A stretch of 64,000 nucleotides of DNA. It comes from Streptosporangiaceae bacterium. GTDB lineage: Bacteria; Actinomycetota; Actinomycetes; Streptosporangiales; Streptosporangiaceae. How positions within the stretch are numbered: position 1 is the first letter of the stretch; each line of letters starts with the position of its first letter. The stretch spans positions 32,574 through 96,573 of the forward strand of contig JAICYD010000010.1 in NCBI GenBank assembly GCA_025934375.1. Direction: 5' to 3'. Positions 17,592 through 25,583 of this stretch are shown here, piece after piece. The notes below the pieces were generated by a model that saw only the letters and a program-made list of their open reading frames with translations, had not been told where the DNA came from and did no database searches. Made by a program: the position numbers and the translations under genes.

Positions 17592-18257
17592 TTACATGCC
17601 TGCCTCGTCCCACCTCCCCTTGGCTTCCTCGTCCAGCAGGTGGCGGAGCACGTCCGGCACCTCGCCGGTGTCGCGGAACTTCCGCCAGGCGTCGACGCCG
17701 CTGAGCGTGCCCGTGACGATCTCGCTGATCAGGCCGCGCACCCAGCCCGCCTCGGCGATCCGCATCGCGAGCTGGTACTCGGACTCGATGAGGAACAGCC
17801 GGGGCAGCCGCTCCGCGAGCGCCTTGAGGCCTGCCTGCTCGGCGGCGTTCACGGCGTCCAGCCTTGTCAGCCGAGTGGTTAGCAATTCGACGATCTCGTC
17901 GGGATGCATGCCGCCAGCTTCGGAGAGGGCGGCGGCGAAGCCGCTGGCCTCCTCCCCCGGCACGCTGAGCAGATCGCGCATCCAGTCCCTGAGCTCGGCC
18001 TGCCCGGCCTCGGTGATCCGGTAGGTGGTGCGCTCGGGCTGGCGGCCCTCGCGCTCGGTGCTGTCGACCTCGATGAACCCGTACTTCTCGAGGTTCTGCA
18101 CGACGGTGTACAGCGAGCCCCAGTTGATCTTGATCGAGTTGTCCTTGCCGCGCGCCTTAAGCGTCTGCGCCATCTCGTACGGGTACATCGGCTGCTGCGA
18201 CAGCAGCGACAGCAGCGCGAGCGCGAGCAGGTTGCCGACCTTACGCCGCTTCGCCAT
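17592..18257 (-). CDS. PadR family transcriptional regulator
   Basis: This 221-residue regulator has the PadR winged helix (LLALALLSLLSQQPMYPYEMAQTLKARGKDNSIKINWGSLYTVVQNLEKYGFIEVDSTEREGRQPERTTYRITEAG) and a C-terminal dimerisation helix region. It precedes the DrrAB-type exporter on the same strand, the usual arrangement for PadR-controlled multidrug ABC transporters. The start may be ATG 18257 or GTG 18266. A perfect palindrome in its own promoter region suggests autorepression. Confidence 0.92.
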   Translation of the reverse strand: MAKRRKVGNLLALALLSLLSQQPMYPYEMAQTLKARGKDNSIKINWGSLYTVVQNLEKYGFIEVDSTEREGRQPERTTYRITEAGQAELRDWMRDLLSVPGEEASGFAAALSEAGGMHPDEIVELLTTRLTRLDAVNAAEQAGLKALAERLPRLFLIESEYQLAMRIAEAGWVRGLISEIVTGTLSGVDAWRKFRDTGEVPDVLRHLLDEEAKGRWDEAGM

Positions 18258-18329
18258 GTGCTCCACCGCCTTCCGCTTCTGCCCTGCTGCTCACCTGCGT
18301 ATGCTCGCCATCGAGGACTCGCAGCCGAT

Positions 18330-18345
18330 TACTCGTAGACGAGTA
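18330..18345. promoter_or_regulatory. PadR operator candidate
   Basis: TACTCG-N4-CGAGTA is a perfect inverted repeat about 75 bases upstream of padR. On the minus strand the sequence GTATACTCG includes a -10-like TATACT overlapping the palindrome, so a bound repressor would cover the promoter. The remaining sequence to the pfkA end (18503) shows no gene. Confidence 0.6.
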
Positions 18346-18502
18346 TACGCCGACGAGCGGCCATCGCAAGGGGGAAGATGTACGGTGCTGGCGTTCCGGG
18401 CCGCCGGTAAAACCCGCGTAAGGCTGCCGTCATTGGGGCCGCTCAAGGCCGACGGCGGCACGTCATCCGAACCAGGCTGTCGGCGGACGCTTCAGCAGGT
18501 GG

Positions 18503-19543
18503 CTACCCGAAGAAGACCTCGGCTTCGGCGTAGCGCTCGGGCGGGACGAGCTTCAGCTCGCGGGTCGCCTCGGCCAGCGGCACGCGGATGATGTCGTTAC
18601 CGCGTAGCGCGACCATCGATCCCCACGCCTCGTCGTGGACCGCGCCCACGGCGTGCACGCCAAAGCGCGTCGCCAGCACCCGGTCATACGCGGTAGGCGT
18701 GCCGCCGCGCTGGATGTGCCCGAGCACCGTGCAGCGCGCTTCCTTGCCGGTGCGCTTCTCGATCTCGGCGGCCAGGAGCTGCCCGATCCCGCCGAGCCGC
18801 ACGTGACCGAAGGCGTCCAGCGACCCCGTCGTCAGCGAGATGTCCTCGTTGGCGGGGTGTGCCCCCTCAGCGACCACGACGATCGGGGCGTACCGCGTCT
18901 GGAACCGGTGCTCGACGTAGCCGGCCACCTTGTCCATGTCGAACGGGCGCTCTGGGATCAAGATCACGTTAGCGCCCCCGGCCAGCCCCGCGTGCAGCGC
19001 GATCCACCCGGCGTGCCGGCCCATGACCTCGACGATCAGCGCGCGGTGGTGGCTCTCCGCCGTCGTGTGCAGCCGGTCGATGGCCTCCATCGCGATGTTC
19101 ACCGCGGTGTCGAAGCCGAACGTGTAGTCGGTCGCGCCGAGGTCATTGTCAATGGTCTTGGGCACGCCGACGACGGGAATGCCCTCCGCGTACAGCCGGG
19201 TGGCGACGCCCAGGGTGTCCTCGCCGCCGATAGCGATGAGCGCGTCGACGCCAAGTCCCGCCAGGTTGTCTTTGATCCGCGCGATGCCGCTGCGGCCGGA
19301 CCCGCCTGAATCTTTCAGCGGGTTCGTCCTCGACGAGCCGAGAATCGTCCCGCCACGCGGCAAGATGCCCCGCACGGCGTTGACGTCCAGCGGCATCGTG
19401 TCCGCTTCCAGGGGGCCGCGCCACCCATCACGGAACCCGACGAACTCCAGCCCGAACTCCTGTGCGCCCCTGCGCACCACGGCCCGGATGACAGCATTGA
19501 GACCGGGGCAGTCGCCCCCACCGGTTAGGACTCCCACTCGCAT
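18503..19543 (-). CDS. pfkA: 6-phosphofructokinase, group III, pyrophosphate-type signature
   Basis: The enzyme phosphorylates fructose-6-phosphate in glycolysis. The 346 residues match group III PFKs: GVLTGGGDCPGLNAVIR, PKTIDNDL, GFDTAVNIAMEAIDR, EVMGRHAGWIAL, ILIPERPFD and GHIQRGGTP. The phosphoryl-donor motif reads GGEDT (about residues 104-108) with Lys in PKTID. In this family Asp at the second position, together with that Lys, marks pyrophosphate-dependent enzymes, as in Amycolatopsis methanolica; ATP-dependent Streptomyces enzymes have GGEGT. A PPi donor and reversibility are therefore inferred. The 5' end overlaps the preceding acyltransferase gene by 19 bases. Confidence 0.92.
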   Translation of the reverse strand: MRVGVLTGGGDCPGLNAVIRAVVRRGAQEFGLEFVGFRDGWRGPLEADTMPLDVNAVRGILPRGGTILGSSRTNPLKDSGGSGRSGIARIKDNLAGLGVDALIAIGGEDTLGVATRLYAEGIPVVGVPKTIDNDLGATDYTFGFDTAVNIAMEAIDRLHTTAESHHRALIVEVMGRHAGWIALHAGLAGGANVILIPERPFDMDKVAGYVEHRFQTRYAPIVVVAEGAHPANEDISLTTGSLDAFGHVRLGGIGQLLAAEIEKRTGKEARCTVLGHIQRGGTPTAYDRVLATRFGVHAVGAVHDEAWGSMVALRGNDIIRVPLAEATRELKLVPPERYAEAEVFFG

Positions 19544-20388
19544 AGAGCCAAGCCTAGTGGTCTAGGCCAGCCTCGCAACGGCACTGGCGATAACGCGAGG
19601 TAACGAGTGGACGGGCGCGGCGGGCGCCGCAATAATTCCGGCGTGCCCCCGATGCCATCGCCAGGATCTCCGTCCTCATCCTGGCCGGGCGACCCCGCCG
19701 GGCTCCCCTGGTTTCCCGCGTCGGCGTCGCTCTTGCGCGCGTAAGTGTCGACGTATTCCTGCCCGGACAGCTTCTGGATGGCCTGCATGATCTCGTCGGT
19801 CACCGCGCGGAGCACCGCACGGTCGGCCTCCTGCCCGTAATAGCGGCTGAAGTCCAGTGGGATGCCGAAGATCACGCCGGGCCGGATCCGCAAGCTCGGC
19901 CGGAACGAGCCTGACGGGAGGAACTCGAACGTTCCGATCATGGCGCACGGCACGACCGGCGCGCGGGACTCCAGGGCGAGCCGCGCCACGCCTGTCTTCC
20001 CCTTGTGCAGCTTCCCATCGCGCGAGCGCGTGCCCTCGGGGTAGATGCCCAGTACGTTGCCTTCGGCCAGCACCCGCAGCCCGGACGCCAGGGCGCGCTC
20101 GCTGGCCACACCGCCGGTCCGGTCGACTGGGATCTGCCCGGTGCCGCTGAAGAAGGCCCGGCTGACCAGCCCCGTGAAGCCGGGGCGAGTAAAGTACTCC
20201 GCCTTGGCCAGGAACACCACCTTGCGCGGCAGCGGCAGCGGTCCGAAGAAATGGTCGGCGAAGGACAGGTGATTGCTGGCCAGGATGACCGGCCCGCGCC
20301 GGGGCAGGTTGCGCCCTCCGCGTGACCAGGGCCGGAACACTACCTTCAGCGCCATGCCCAGCGTGTACTTGACTACCCAGTAGAACAC
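19525..20388 (-). CDS. 1-acylglycerol-3-phosphate acyltransferase family protein
   Basis: This PlsC-type acyltransferase has the catalytic ASNHLSFADHFF (HX4D), GTGQIPVDR, LGIYPEGTRSRDGKLHKGKTGVARLAL and VPCAMIGT motifs, so it acylates lysophosphatidate or a related lipid at the membrane. A Trp/Tyr-rich N-terminal helix precedes the domain. GTG 20388 is chosen because GGAGG lies 11 bases upstream; a start at 20452 would overlap the divergent hydrolase start. The last 80 residues are low-complexity and unlike the family. Confidence 0.88.
   Translation of the reverse strand: MFYWVVKYTLGMALKVVFRPWSRGGRNLPRRGPVILASNHLSFADHFFGPLPLPRKVVFLAKAEYFTRPGFTGLVSRAFFSGTGQIPVDRTGGVASERALASGLRVLAEGNVLGIYPEGTRSRDGKLHKGKTGVARLALESRAPVVPCAMIGTFEFLPSGSFRPSLRIRPGVIFGIPLDFSRYYGQEADRAVLRAVTDEIMQAIQKLSGQEYVDTYARKSDADAGNQGSPAGSPGQDEDGDPGDGIGGTPELLRRPPRPSTRYLALSPVPLRGWPRPLGLALCEWES
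19552..19567. promoter_or_regulatory. Short palindrome just upstream of pfkA
   Basis: GCCTAG-TGGT-CTAGGC is a perfect 6-bp-arm inverted repeat ending 9 bases before the pfkA start. It also lies in the 3' coding region of the acyltransferase. It could be an operator or an RNA hairpin covering the ribosome site. No Shine-Dalgarno is visible. Confidence 0.35.
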
Positions 20389-20449
20389 CCCACATATATA
20401 CCTCCATCGGAGATGCGCATGACGGGCCCGGCGTGCGACGATTCGGAAC

Positions 20450-21259
20450 ATGTCCCCTGCATCACGAGAGGGAATCCAGCCTGGCGCTGAGCCCTTCTCC
20501 CATGACGGAGGCCCGGTCGGCGTCTTGGTGCTGCACGGATTCACCGGCAGCCCGCGCGCCATCCGCCCGTGGGCGGAGCACCTGGCGCAGGCTGGGCATA
20601 CCGTGAGCGCGCCCCTGCTGCCCGGGCACGGGACCACCTGGCCCGACCTCGCGCGAACCGGCTGGCAGGACTGGTACCAGGCGGCCGAGGAGGCGTTCAC
20701 CGGATTGACCGCACGGTGCGACCAGGTATTCATCACTGGACTGTCGATGGGCGGCTGCCTCGCCCTGCGGCTGGCCGAGGTCCACGGCAAGGCCGTCAGC
20801 GGCGTCGTCGTGGTGAACCCGTCGCTGGCCCCGGACACGAAGCTGTTCCTGCTCGCGCCGGTGCTCAAGCACCTGATGTCGTCGCTGCCGGGCGTCGAGG
20901 GCGACATCAGGAAGCCCGGCGCCGTTGAGGGCGGGTACAAGCGGGTACCGGTGCGCGCCGCGGCGACGTTGCCGCAGATGTGGAAGCTCACGGCCGCGCA
21001 CCTGCCCGAGGTGACCCAGCCGCTCCTCGTGTACCGCAGTGCGGTTGACCATGTCGTGGGGCCGAATAGCATGCGGGTACTGCGTGGCGCGCTGCCCGCC
21101 GTCGAGGTGCGCACGCTGGCGGACAGCTACCACGTGGCGACGCTCGATAACGACGCGCCGACGATCTTCAGCGAGACAACCGAATGGATTGGCCAGCATG
21201 CCGCGCCCACCGGGGGGAACGAGGAGCGGCAGCAAGGGCAACCGGGAAAACTGGCATAA
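20450..21259 (+). CDS. Alpha/beta hydrolase (carboxylesterase/monoacylglycerol-lipase type)
   Basis: The 269-residue hydrolase shows LVLHGFTGSPRAIRPWAEHL (oxyanion region), the nucleophile elbow GLSMGG (Ser about 101), the acid in YRSAVDHVV and the catalytic His in DSYHVATLD. The layout resembles Est30-type carboxylesterases. It is divergent from the PlsC-type gene, so a lipid substrate is plausible but unproven. Reading runs on 14 bases later to a membrane protein gene, probably the same operon. Confidence 0.88.
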   Translation: MSPASREGIQPGAEPFSHDGGPVGVLVLHGFTGSPRAIRPWAEHLAQAGHTVSAPLLPGHGTTWPDLARTGWQDWYQAAEEAFTGLTARCDQVFITGLSMGGCLALRLAEVHGKAVSGVVVVNPSLAPDTKLFLLAPVLKHLMSSLPGVEGDIRKPGAVEGGYKRVPVRAAATLPQMWKLTAAHLPEVTQPLLVYRSAVDHVVGPNSMRVLRGALPAVEVRTLADSYHVATLDNDAPTIFSETTEWIGQHAAPTGGNEERQQGQPGKLA

Positions 21260-21272
21260 GGAACGAACGACA

Positions 21273-21914
21273 GTGGCTAACGGGGACGTGCCGGACGGCA
21301 GCAAGGCTCGCGACGGGTCGGGCGGCGAAGGCGAAGAGGCGGCATGGCTTGACCTGGTCGCCCGCTACGACGCGCCTGTGCCCGCCGACGGCGATGCGGT
21401 GCCGTGGCCAGACCGGGAGGACCTGGCCAGCCCGGCGGTACCCGTGCCCCCCGCAGACACGCAGCCGCTGCCAGAGGCGCCTGAGACGCCATCGGGGCCG
21501 GTGCCGTCGGGGCAGCCGTGGACCCGGGCGCCGGGCGCCGGCGGCGGCGGCGGACCAGGCGACATCGCGAAGCCCGGGAACATCGCCAAGCCCGGCGCGG
21601 GCGGGCCGGGCAGCGCCCCGAGGCCTAGCGGCCCGCGCGACGCGCCGATACCCGAGGACCCGGCCGGCGAGCACTACGTCCCGCCGCCCGCGCCGCCGCT
21701 GCCCAAGCTCGACGCCGTGACCAAGGGCGCCTGGCTGGCGCTATTCGGCGGGCCGCTCTACCTGATCATCGCCACCGCGTGCGGGTGGACCGTCTCCGGC
21801 CTCGCCGCCTTCATCGCGGTCGCCGCCTTCGTCGGCGGGTTCGCGGTGCTCGTCTTGCGGATGGACAGCGGCCCGCCCCGTGACCGGGGACCCGACGACG
21901 GGGCGGTCGTCTGA
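21273..21914 (+). CDS. Pro-rich membrane protein of unknown function
   Basis: The 213-residue protein has an acidic N-terminus (GEEAAWLDLVARYDAP), a long Pro/Gly-rich stretch containing two KPGNIAKPG-like repeats, and two C-terminal membrane helices (AWLALFGGPLYLIIATACGWTV; GLAAFIAVAAFVGGFAVLVL). Actinobacterial homologs of this design are common and uncharacterised. GTG 21273 has AAGGAACGA upstream. The 3' end overlaps the convergent Gly-rich gene by 174 bp. Confidence 0.75.
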   Translation: MANGDVPDGSKARDGSGGEGEEAAWLDLVARYDAPVPADGDAVPWPDREDLASPAVPVPPADTQPLPEAPETPSGPVPSGQPWTRAPGAGGGGGPGDIAKPGNIAKPGAGGPGSAPRPSGPRDAPIPEDPAGEHYVPPPAPPLPKLDAVTKGAWLALFGGPLYLIIATACGWTVSGLAAFIAVAAFVGGFAVLVLRMDSGPPRDRGPDDGAVV

Positions 21915-22781
21915 GTCAGCCGCGTCGGGGACGACAGGATCGGCGGGGGCAGCAGCGGTCGCCGGGGGGTCCGGCCAGCCGGTGCCGGTCGCCGCGGTTC
22001 CCTGGGCATCAGTGCCCTGCGCGCTGCCCGGAGTATCACTGCTCGGGGTACCACCGCCCGGCGCGTCACTGGCGGCGGGCGCGCCGGGCGTGGCGGGGCT
22101 GGTCGCCGGCCAGCTGCTCGGCCGGGCGGGGGGCCTCGGCTGGACGCCGCGCAGCGCCTGCTCGAAGATGCTGAACGCGTCCTGAGCCAGCCCGGCCAGG
22201 GTGTCGCTGACCCCGGCGATCTGCGACCCGATCCCGGCGCCGGGGCCGGGGCCGGGGCCGGGGACGCCTTGCCCGGCGCTGCCCTCACGGTAACGGCGGG
22301 CGGCCCGGCAGATGGGGCACCACGCGCACTCTGGGGCTTCATCCGGCGGCGGCTCGGTCGTCGCCGTCTCCCAGACGTCGCTGCTGCCGCTGCTGCGCTT
22401 GCCCCCCGTGACCGTGGAGCGCACCCGGTCGGCGACATCGCGCCCCAGGCTGCGCGCGCCCGCCTTCATCAGCCACCGCTGGAAGTCGGCGAGCGGATCG
22501 CTGGCCGGCCTGCTACTCCCCCGGCCCGTGCCGCCGCCTTGCCCGGCGTCGTTGCCCCGGCCCGCACCGCTGCCCTGGCCGGCACCGCTGCCCCGGCCCG
22601 CACCGCTGCCCTGGCCGGCACCGCTGCCCTGGCCGGCACCGCTGCCCTGGCCGGCACCGCTATTTTGGCCGGCACCGCTATTTTGGCCGGCACCGCTATT
22701 TTGGCCCGCACGGCTATTTTGGCCCGCACCGCTATTTTGGCCGAAACCGTCCCGCGACTGCTCGCTGCCTTCACTGCCCAT
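21741..22781 (-). CDS. Gly-rich repeat protein with CPxCR motif
   Basis: The 346-residue protein has about ten hexapeptide repeats (GAGQNS/GAGQGS, residues 13-85), then a helical segment (DPLADFQRWLMKAGARSLGRDVADRVRSTV) and a CAWCPICRAARRYRE motif whose cysteines could bind metal, then a helix (SDTLAGLAQDAFSIFEQAL). The central part matches an actinobacterial hypothetical family; the function is unknown. The Pro/Ala/Asp-rich C-terminus runs antisense through the membrane-helix region of the convergent gene, and its last 60 residues are doubtful. Confidence 0.65.
   Translation of the reverse strand: MGSEGSEQSRDGFGQNSGAGQNSRAGQNSGAGQNSGAGQNSGAGQGSGAGQGSGAGQGSGAGRGSGAGQGSGAGRGNDAGQGGGTGRGSSRPASDPLADFQRWLMKAGARSLGRDVADRVRSTVTGGKRSSGSSDVWETATTEPPPDEAPECAWCPICRAARRYREGSAGQGVPGPGPGPGAGIGSQIAGVSDTLAGLAQDAFSIFEQALRGVQPRPPARPSSWPATSPATPGAPAASDAPGGGTPSSDTPGSAQGTDAQGTAATGTGWPDPPATAAAPADPVVPDAADSDDRPVVGSPVTGRAAVHPQDEHREPADEGGDRDEGGEAGDGPPARGGDDQVERPAE
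22550..22760. repeat. 18-bp tandem array encoding hexapeptides
   Basis: About eleven copies of an 18-bp unit like CCGGCACCGCTGCCCTGG occur in register. Variation clusters in subtypes (ccctgg, ttttgg), showing recent local duplication. It encodes the GAGQNS/GAGQGS repeats on the minus strand. Confidence 0.9.
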
Positions 22782-22917
22782 AACCGTTACGGTACCGCGA
22801 CAAGCGCACCGCGAAGGGCACGCGAGGAGCCTAGGATTGCTACCGGCCAGTAACTGCGGACGGGGCAGGCCGGCGAACGGCAGCGGAGGCTCCATGGACG
22901 CCGAGGAGCCTCGGTCG

Positions 22918-23724
22918 CTAAAGGTCGACCGCGAAGGGCGCTCTGGTCGCGCGGAAGTGCCCGACGTTCACGCACTCGGTCCGGCCGATGCGGACTCGCC
23001 GCGCCAGCGGCTGGTGGACGTGACCGAACAGCGCGTACCTCGGCTGCGTCTGCTTGATGAACTCGAGCAGCGCCGTGCTGCCGGTCTCCAGCCGCCGGGC
23101 GACCGTATCGAACAGCAACTCCGGGACGGCAGGCGGGATGTGCGTGCACAAGACGTCGACCGGCCCGCCGGCCGCGACGGCCGCGAGCTTGGACGCGAAG
23201 GCGGCCTCGGAGATCTCGTTCGGCGTGCGGTAGGGGGAATGCAGCCCGGCCCCGGCGAAGCCGAAGGCAAACCCGCCCACCTCAACCCGCCCGCCGTCGA
23301 TGATCTCGTGGCCTGGCTTCCGGTATTGCGCCCACAGTTCGGGGACGTCCACGTTGCCGTAGGTCAGGTAGGCGGGCTCGGGCAGCGCCTCGAAAAGCTC
23401 CTTGTACTGCCGCCGGATAATGCCGTCGGTCAGGGTGCGCAAGCTGCCGACCTCGGCGCCGTTGGCCTCGCTTGCGGCCGCGGCCGTCTGCGCCATCAGC
23501 CGCATGGTGAGCTGCCGGGCCTCGTCGAATCGCTTGGCGGTGCGCAGCGCGATGTACTCCCGCGTGTAGTCCGCGCCGTACAACTCGGCGTAGATGCCCT
23601 TGCTCGGGTCCTCGTAGTCGAGGAACAGCAGCATGTCGCCAAGGCATATCAGCATGTCCGCGCCACCGGACCGGGCCAGCGCGTCCGACGTTCCGTGCAC
23701 GTCACTCACCACATGGACTCTCAC
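22918..23724 (-). CDS. Metallophosphoesterase
   Basis: The 268-residue calcineurin-like phosphoesterase begins directly with the metal-binding VVSDVHG; other ligands lie in CLGDMLLFLDY, YGNVD, CTHIPP and LFGHVHQPLARR. The substrate is unknown; the class includes phosphodiesterases. GTG 23724 follows a TATTTT -10-like element by six bases on the minus strand, so the transcript may be leaderless. The gene is divergent from the acyl-CoA ligase. Confidence 0.9.
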   Translation of the reverse strand: MRVHVVSDVHGTSDALARSGGADMLICLGDMLLFLDYEDPSKGIYAELYGADYTREYIALRTAKRFDEARQLTMRLMAQTAAAASEANGAEVGSLRTLTDGIIRRQYKELFEALPEPAYLTYGNVDVPELWAQYRKPGHEIIDGGRVEVGGFAFGFAGAGLHSPYRTPNEISEAAFASKLAAVAAGGPVDVLCTHIPPAVPELLFDTVARRLETGSTALLEFIKQTQPRYALFGHVHQPLARRVRIGRTECVNVGHFRATRAPFAVDL

Positions 23725-23768
23725 TAGACCAAAATAGACTCTGGGGATCAACGATTGGAGAAGTCGTC

Positions 23769-25583
23769 GTGCGCGAGTACAGCGTCCCAGCCTTGGCGGA
23801 CATCCCTTCCACGGCCAACCTCGCCGACGTGGTCCGGCGGCGGGCCAGCGAGCAGCCGAAGACCGTGGCCCTGCGGCGCAAGGCGACATCGGCGGACGGC
23901 GGTGCCGAGGCCTGGGAGGACGTCACCACCAGCCAGTTCCGGGACGAGGTGTACGCGCTGGCCGCCGGCTTGATAGCCGCCGGGATCCAGCCCGGTGACC
24001 GCGTGGCCCTGATGTCGCATACCAGGTACGAGTGGACCCTGCTGGACTACGCGCTCTTGACCGCGGGGGCGGTCGTCGTCCCGATCTACGAGACCTCCTC
24101 GGCCGAGCAGGCCGAGTGGATCTTGGCCGATTCGGGCGCCCGGGCGGTGTTCGCCGAGACCGAGGGCTTCGAGCAGATGATCGCCGAGGCGCGCGGGCGG
24201 CTCAGCGCGCTGGAGCACGTCTGGCGCGTCGAGCCGGCCATCAAGGAGCTGACCTCCGCCGGCGGCGACGTGACCGCCGAGATGGTCGCCGAGCGGGCGC
24301 GGAGCCGGAAGGCGTCCGACCTCGCCACCCTCATCTACACCTCGGGCACCACCGGCCGTCCCAAGGGCTGCCAGCTCACGAATGAGAACCTGCTCTCCGA
24401 CGCCAGGAACGCGTTCATGGGGCCGCTCGCCACGTTCAAATCCGTGCCCAACGCGTCCTCGCTGCTGTTCCTCCCGTTGGCGCACAGCTTCGCCCGCATC
24501 ATTGAGGTCGGCACGCTGGAGGCGGGCGTCACCCTGGGGCATTGCCCGGACATGAACGACCTGCTGCCGGACCTGGCGTCGTTCCAGCCCACGTTCGTCC
24601 TGGCGGTGCCGCGCGTCTTCGAGAAGGTATACAACGGCGCCGAGCAGAAGGCGACGGCCGAGGGCAAGGGCAAGATCTTCGCGCGCGCGGCGCGGGTGGC
24701 CATCGATTACAGCGAGGACCTCGACCGCCCCGGCCGGCCAGCCCTGGGGCTGCGAGTCCAGCACGCGGTCTTCGACCGGCTGGTCTACGGGAAGCTGCGC
24801 GCCGCGCTCGGCGGCAAGGCTCGCTATTGCATCTCCGGCGGTGCCGCGCTCAGCCCCCGGCTGGGCCACTTCTTCCGGGGGGTCGGGGTGACTGTCCTGG
24901 AGGGGTACGGGCTCACGGAGACCTCCCCGGCCGCCGCGGTGAACCACCCGGACCGGCAGAAGATCGGCACCGTGGGGTTGCCGCTGCCCGGCGTGACGGT
25001 CAAGATCGCCGATGACGGCGAGATCCTGTTCAAGGGCAAGATCGTCTTCAGCGGCTACTGGAACAACGAGCAGGCCACGGAGGACACCTTCACCGACGAT
25101 GGCTGGTATCGCACCGGCGACCTCGGCGAGCTCGACGACGAGGGCTTCCTGACGATCACCGGCCGCAAGAAGGAGATCATCGTCACCGCAGGCGGCAAGA
25201 ACGTGGCCCCGGCCGTCCTGGAGGACCGGCTGCGCGGTCACGCCCTGATCAGCCAGTGCATGGTCATCGGCGACGGTCGGCCCTACATCGGGGTCCTGGT
25301 CACCATCGACCCGGAGGCGATCGGCCCCTGGAAGGAGCGCCACGGCAAGCCCGCCGACGCGACCATCGCGGACCTGCGCACCGACTCTGACCTGCTCGCG
25401 GAGATCCAGGCGGCGGTCGACGACGCGAACAAGGCCGTGTCCCGGGCGGAGTCGATTCGCCGGTTCCGGATCCTAGACCGCGACTTCACCCAGGACGACG
25501 GGCACCTCAGCGCGAAGCTGAGCCTCAAGCGCCAGGTCGTCGTCAAGGACTTCGCCGCCGACATCGAAGCCCTCTACGCCTAG
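23769..25583 (+). CDS. fadD15: Long-chain fatty-acid-CoA ligase (FadD15-like)
   Basis: The enzyme activates fatty acids to acyl-CoA through an acyl-adenylate. The 604 residues show the AMP-binding P-loop LIYTSGTTGRPKG (about 189-201), FLPLAHSFARI, GYGLTETSPAA, GWYRTGDLGELD and the catalytic-lysine region SLKRQVV near the C-terminus. The position beside pimB'-region genes matches M. tuberculosis Rv2187. GGAGAAG precedes GTG 23769. The following gene starts immediately after its stop. Confidence 0.92.
   Translation: MREYSVPALADIPSTANLADVVRRRASEQPKTVALRRKATSADGGAEAWEDVTTSQFRDEVYALAAGLIAAGIQPGDRVALMSHTRYEWTLLDYALLTAGAVVVPIYETSSAEQAEWILADSGARAVFAETEGFEQMIAEARGRLSALEHVWRVEPAIKELTSAGGDVTAEMVAERARSRKASDLATLIYTSGTTGRPKGCQLTNENLLSDARNAFMGPLATFKSVPNASSLLFLPLAHSFARIIEVGTLEAGVTLGHCPDMNDLLPDLASFQPTFVLAVPRVFEKVYNGAEQKATAEGKGKIFARAARVAIDYSEDLDRPGRPALGLRVQHAVFDRLVYGKLRAALGGKARYCISGGAALSPRLGHFFRGVGVTVLEGYGLTETSPAAAVNHPDRQKIGTVGLPLPGVTVKIADDGEILFKGKIVFSGYWNNEQATEDTFTDDGWYRTGDLGELDDEGFLTITGRKKEIIVTAGGKNVAPAVLEDRLRGHALISQCMVIGDGRPYIGVLVTIDPEAIGPWKERHGKPADATIADLRTDSDLLAEIQAAVDDANKAVSRAESIRRFRILDRDFTQDDGHLSAKLSLKRQVVVKDFAADIEALYA

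Noticed and set aside
20450..20452. Start of the acyltransferase at the ATG sharing CATG with the hydrolase start
   Set aside because: It would leave no promoter or ribosome site for either gene. GTG 20388 with GGAGG upstream is better.
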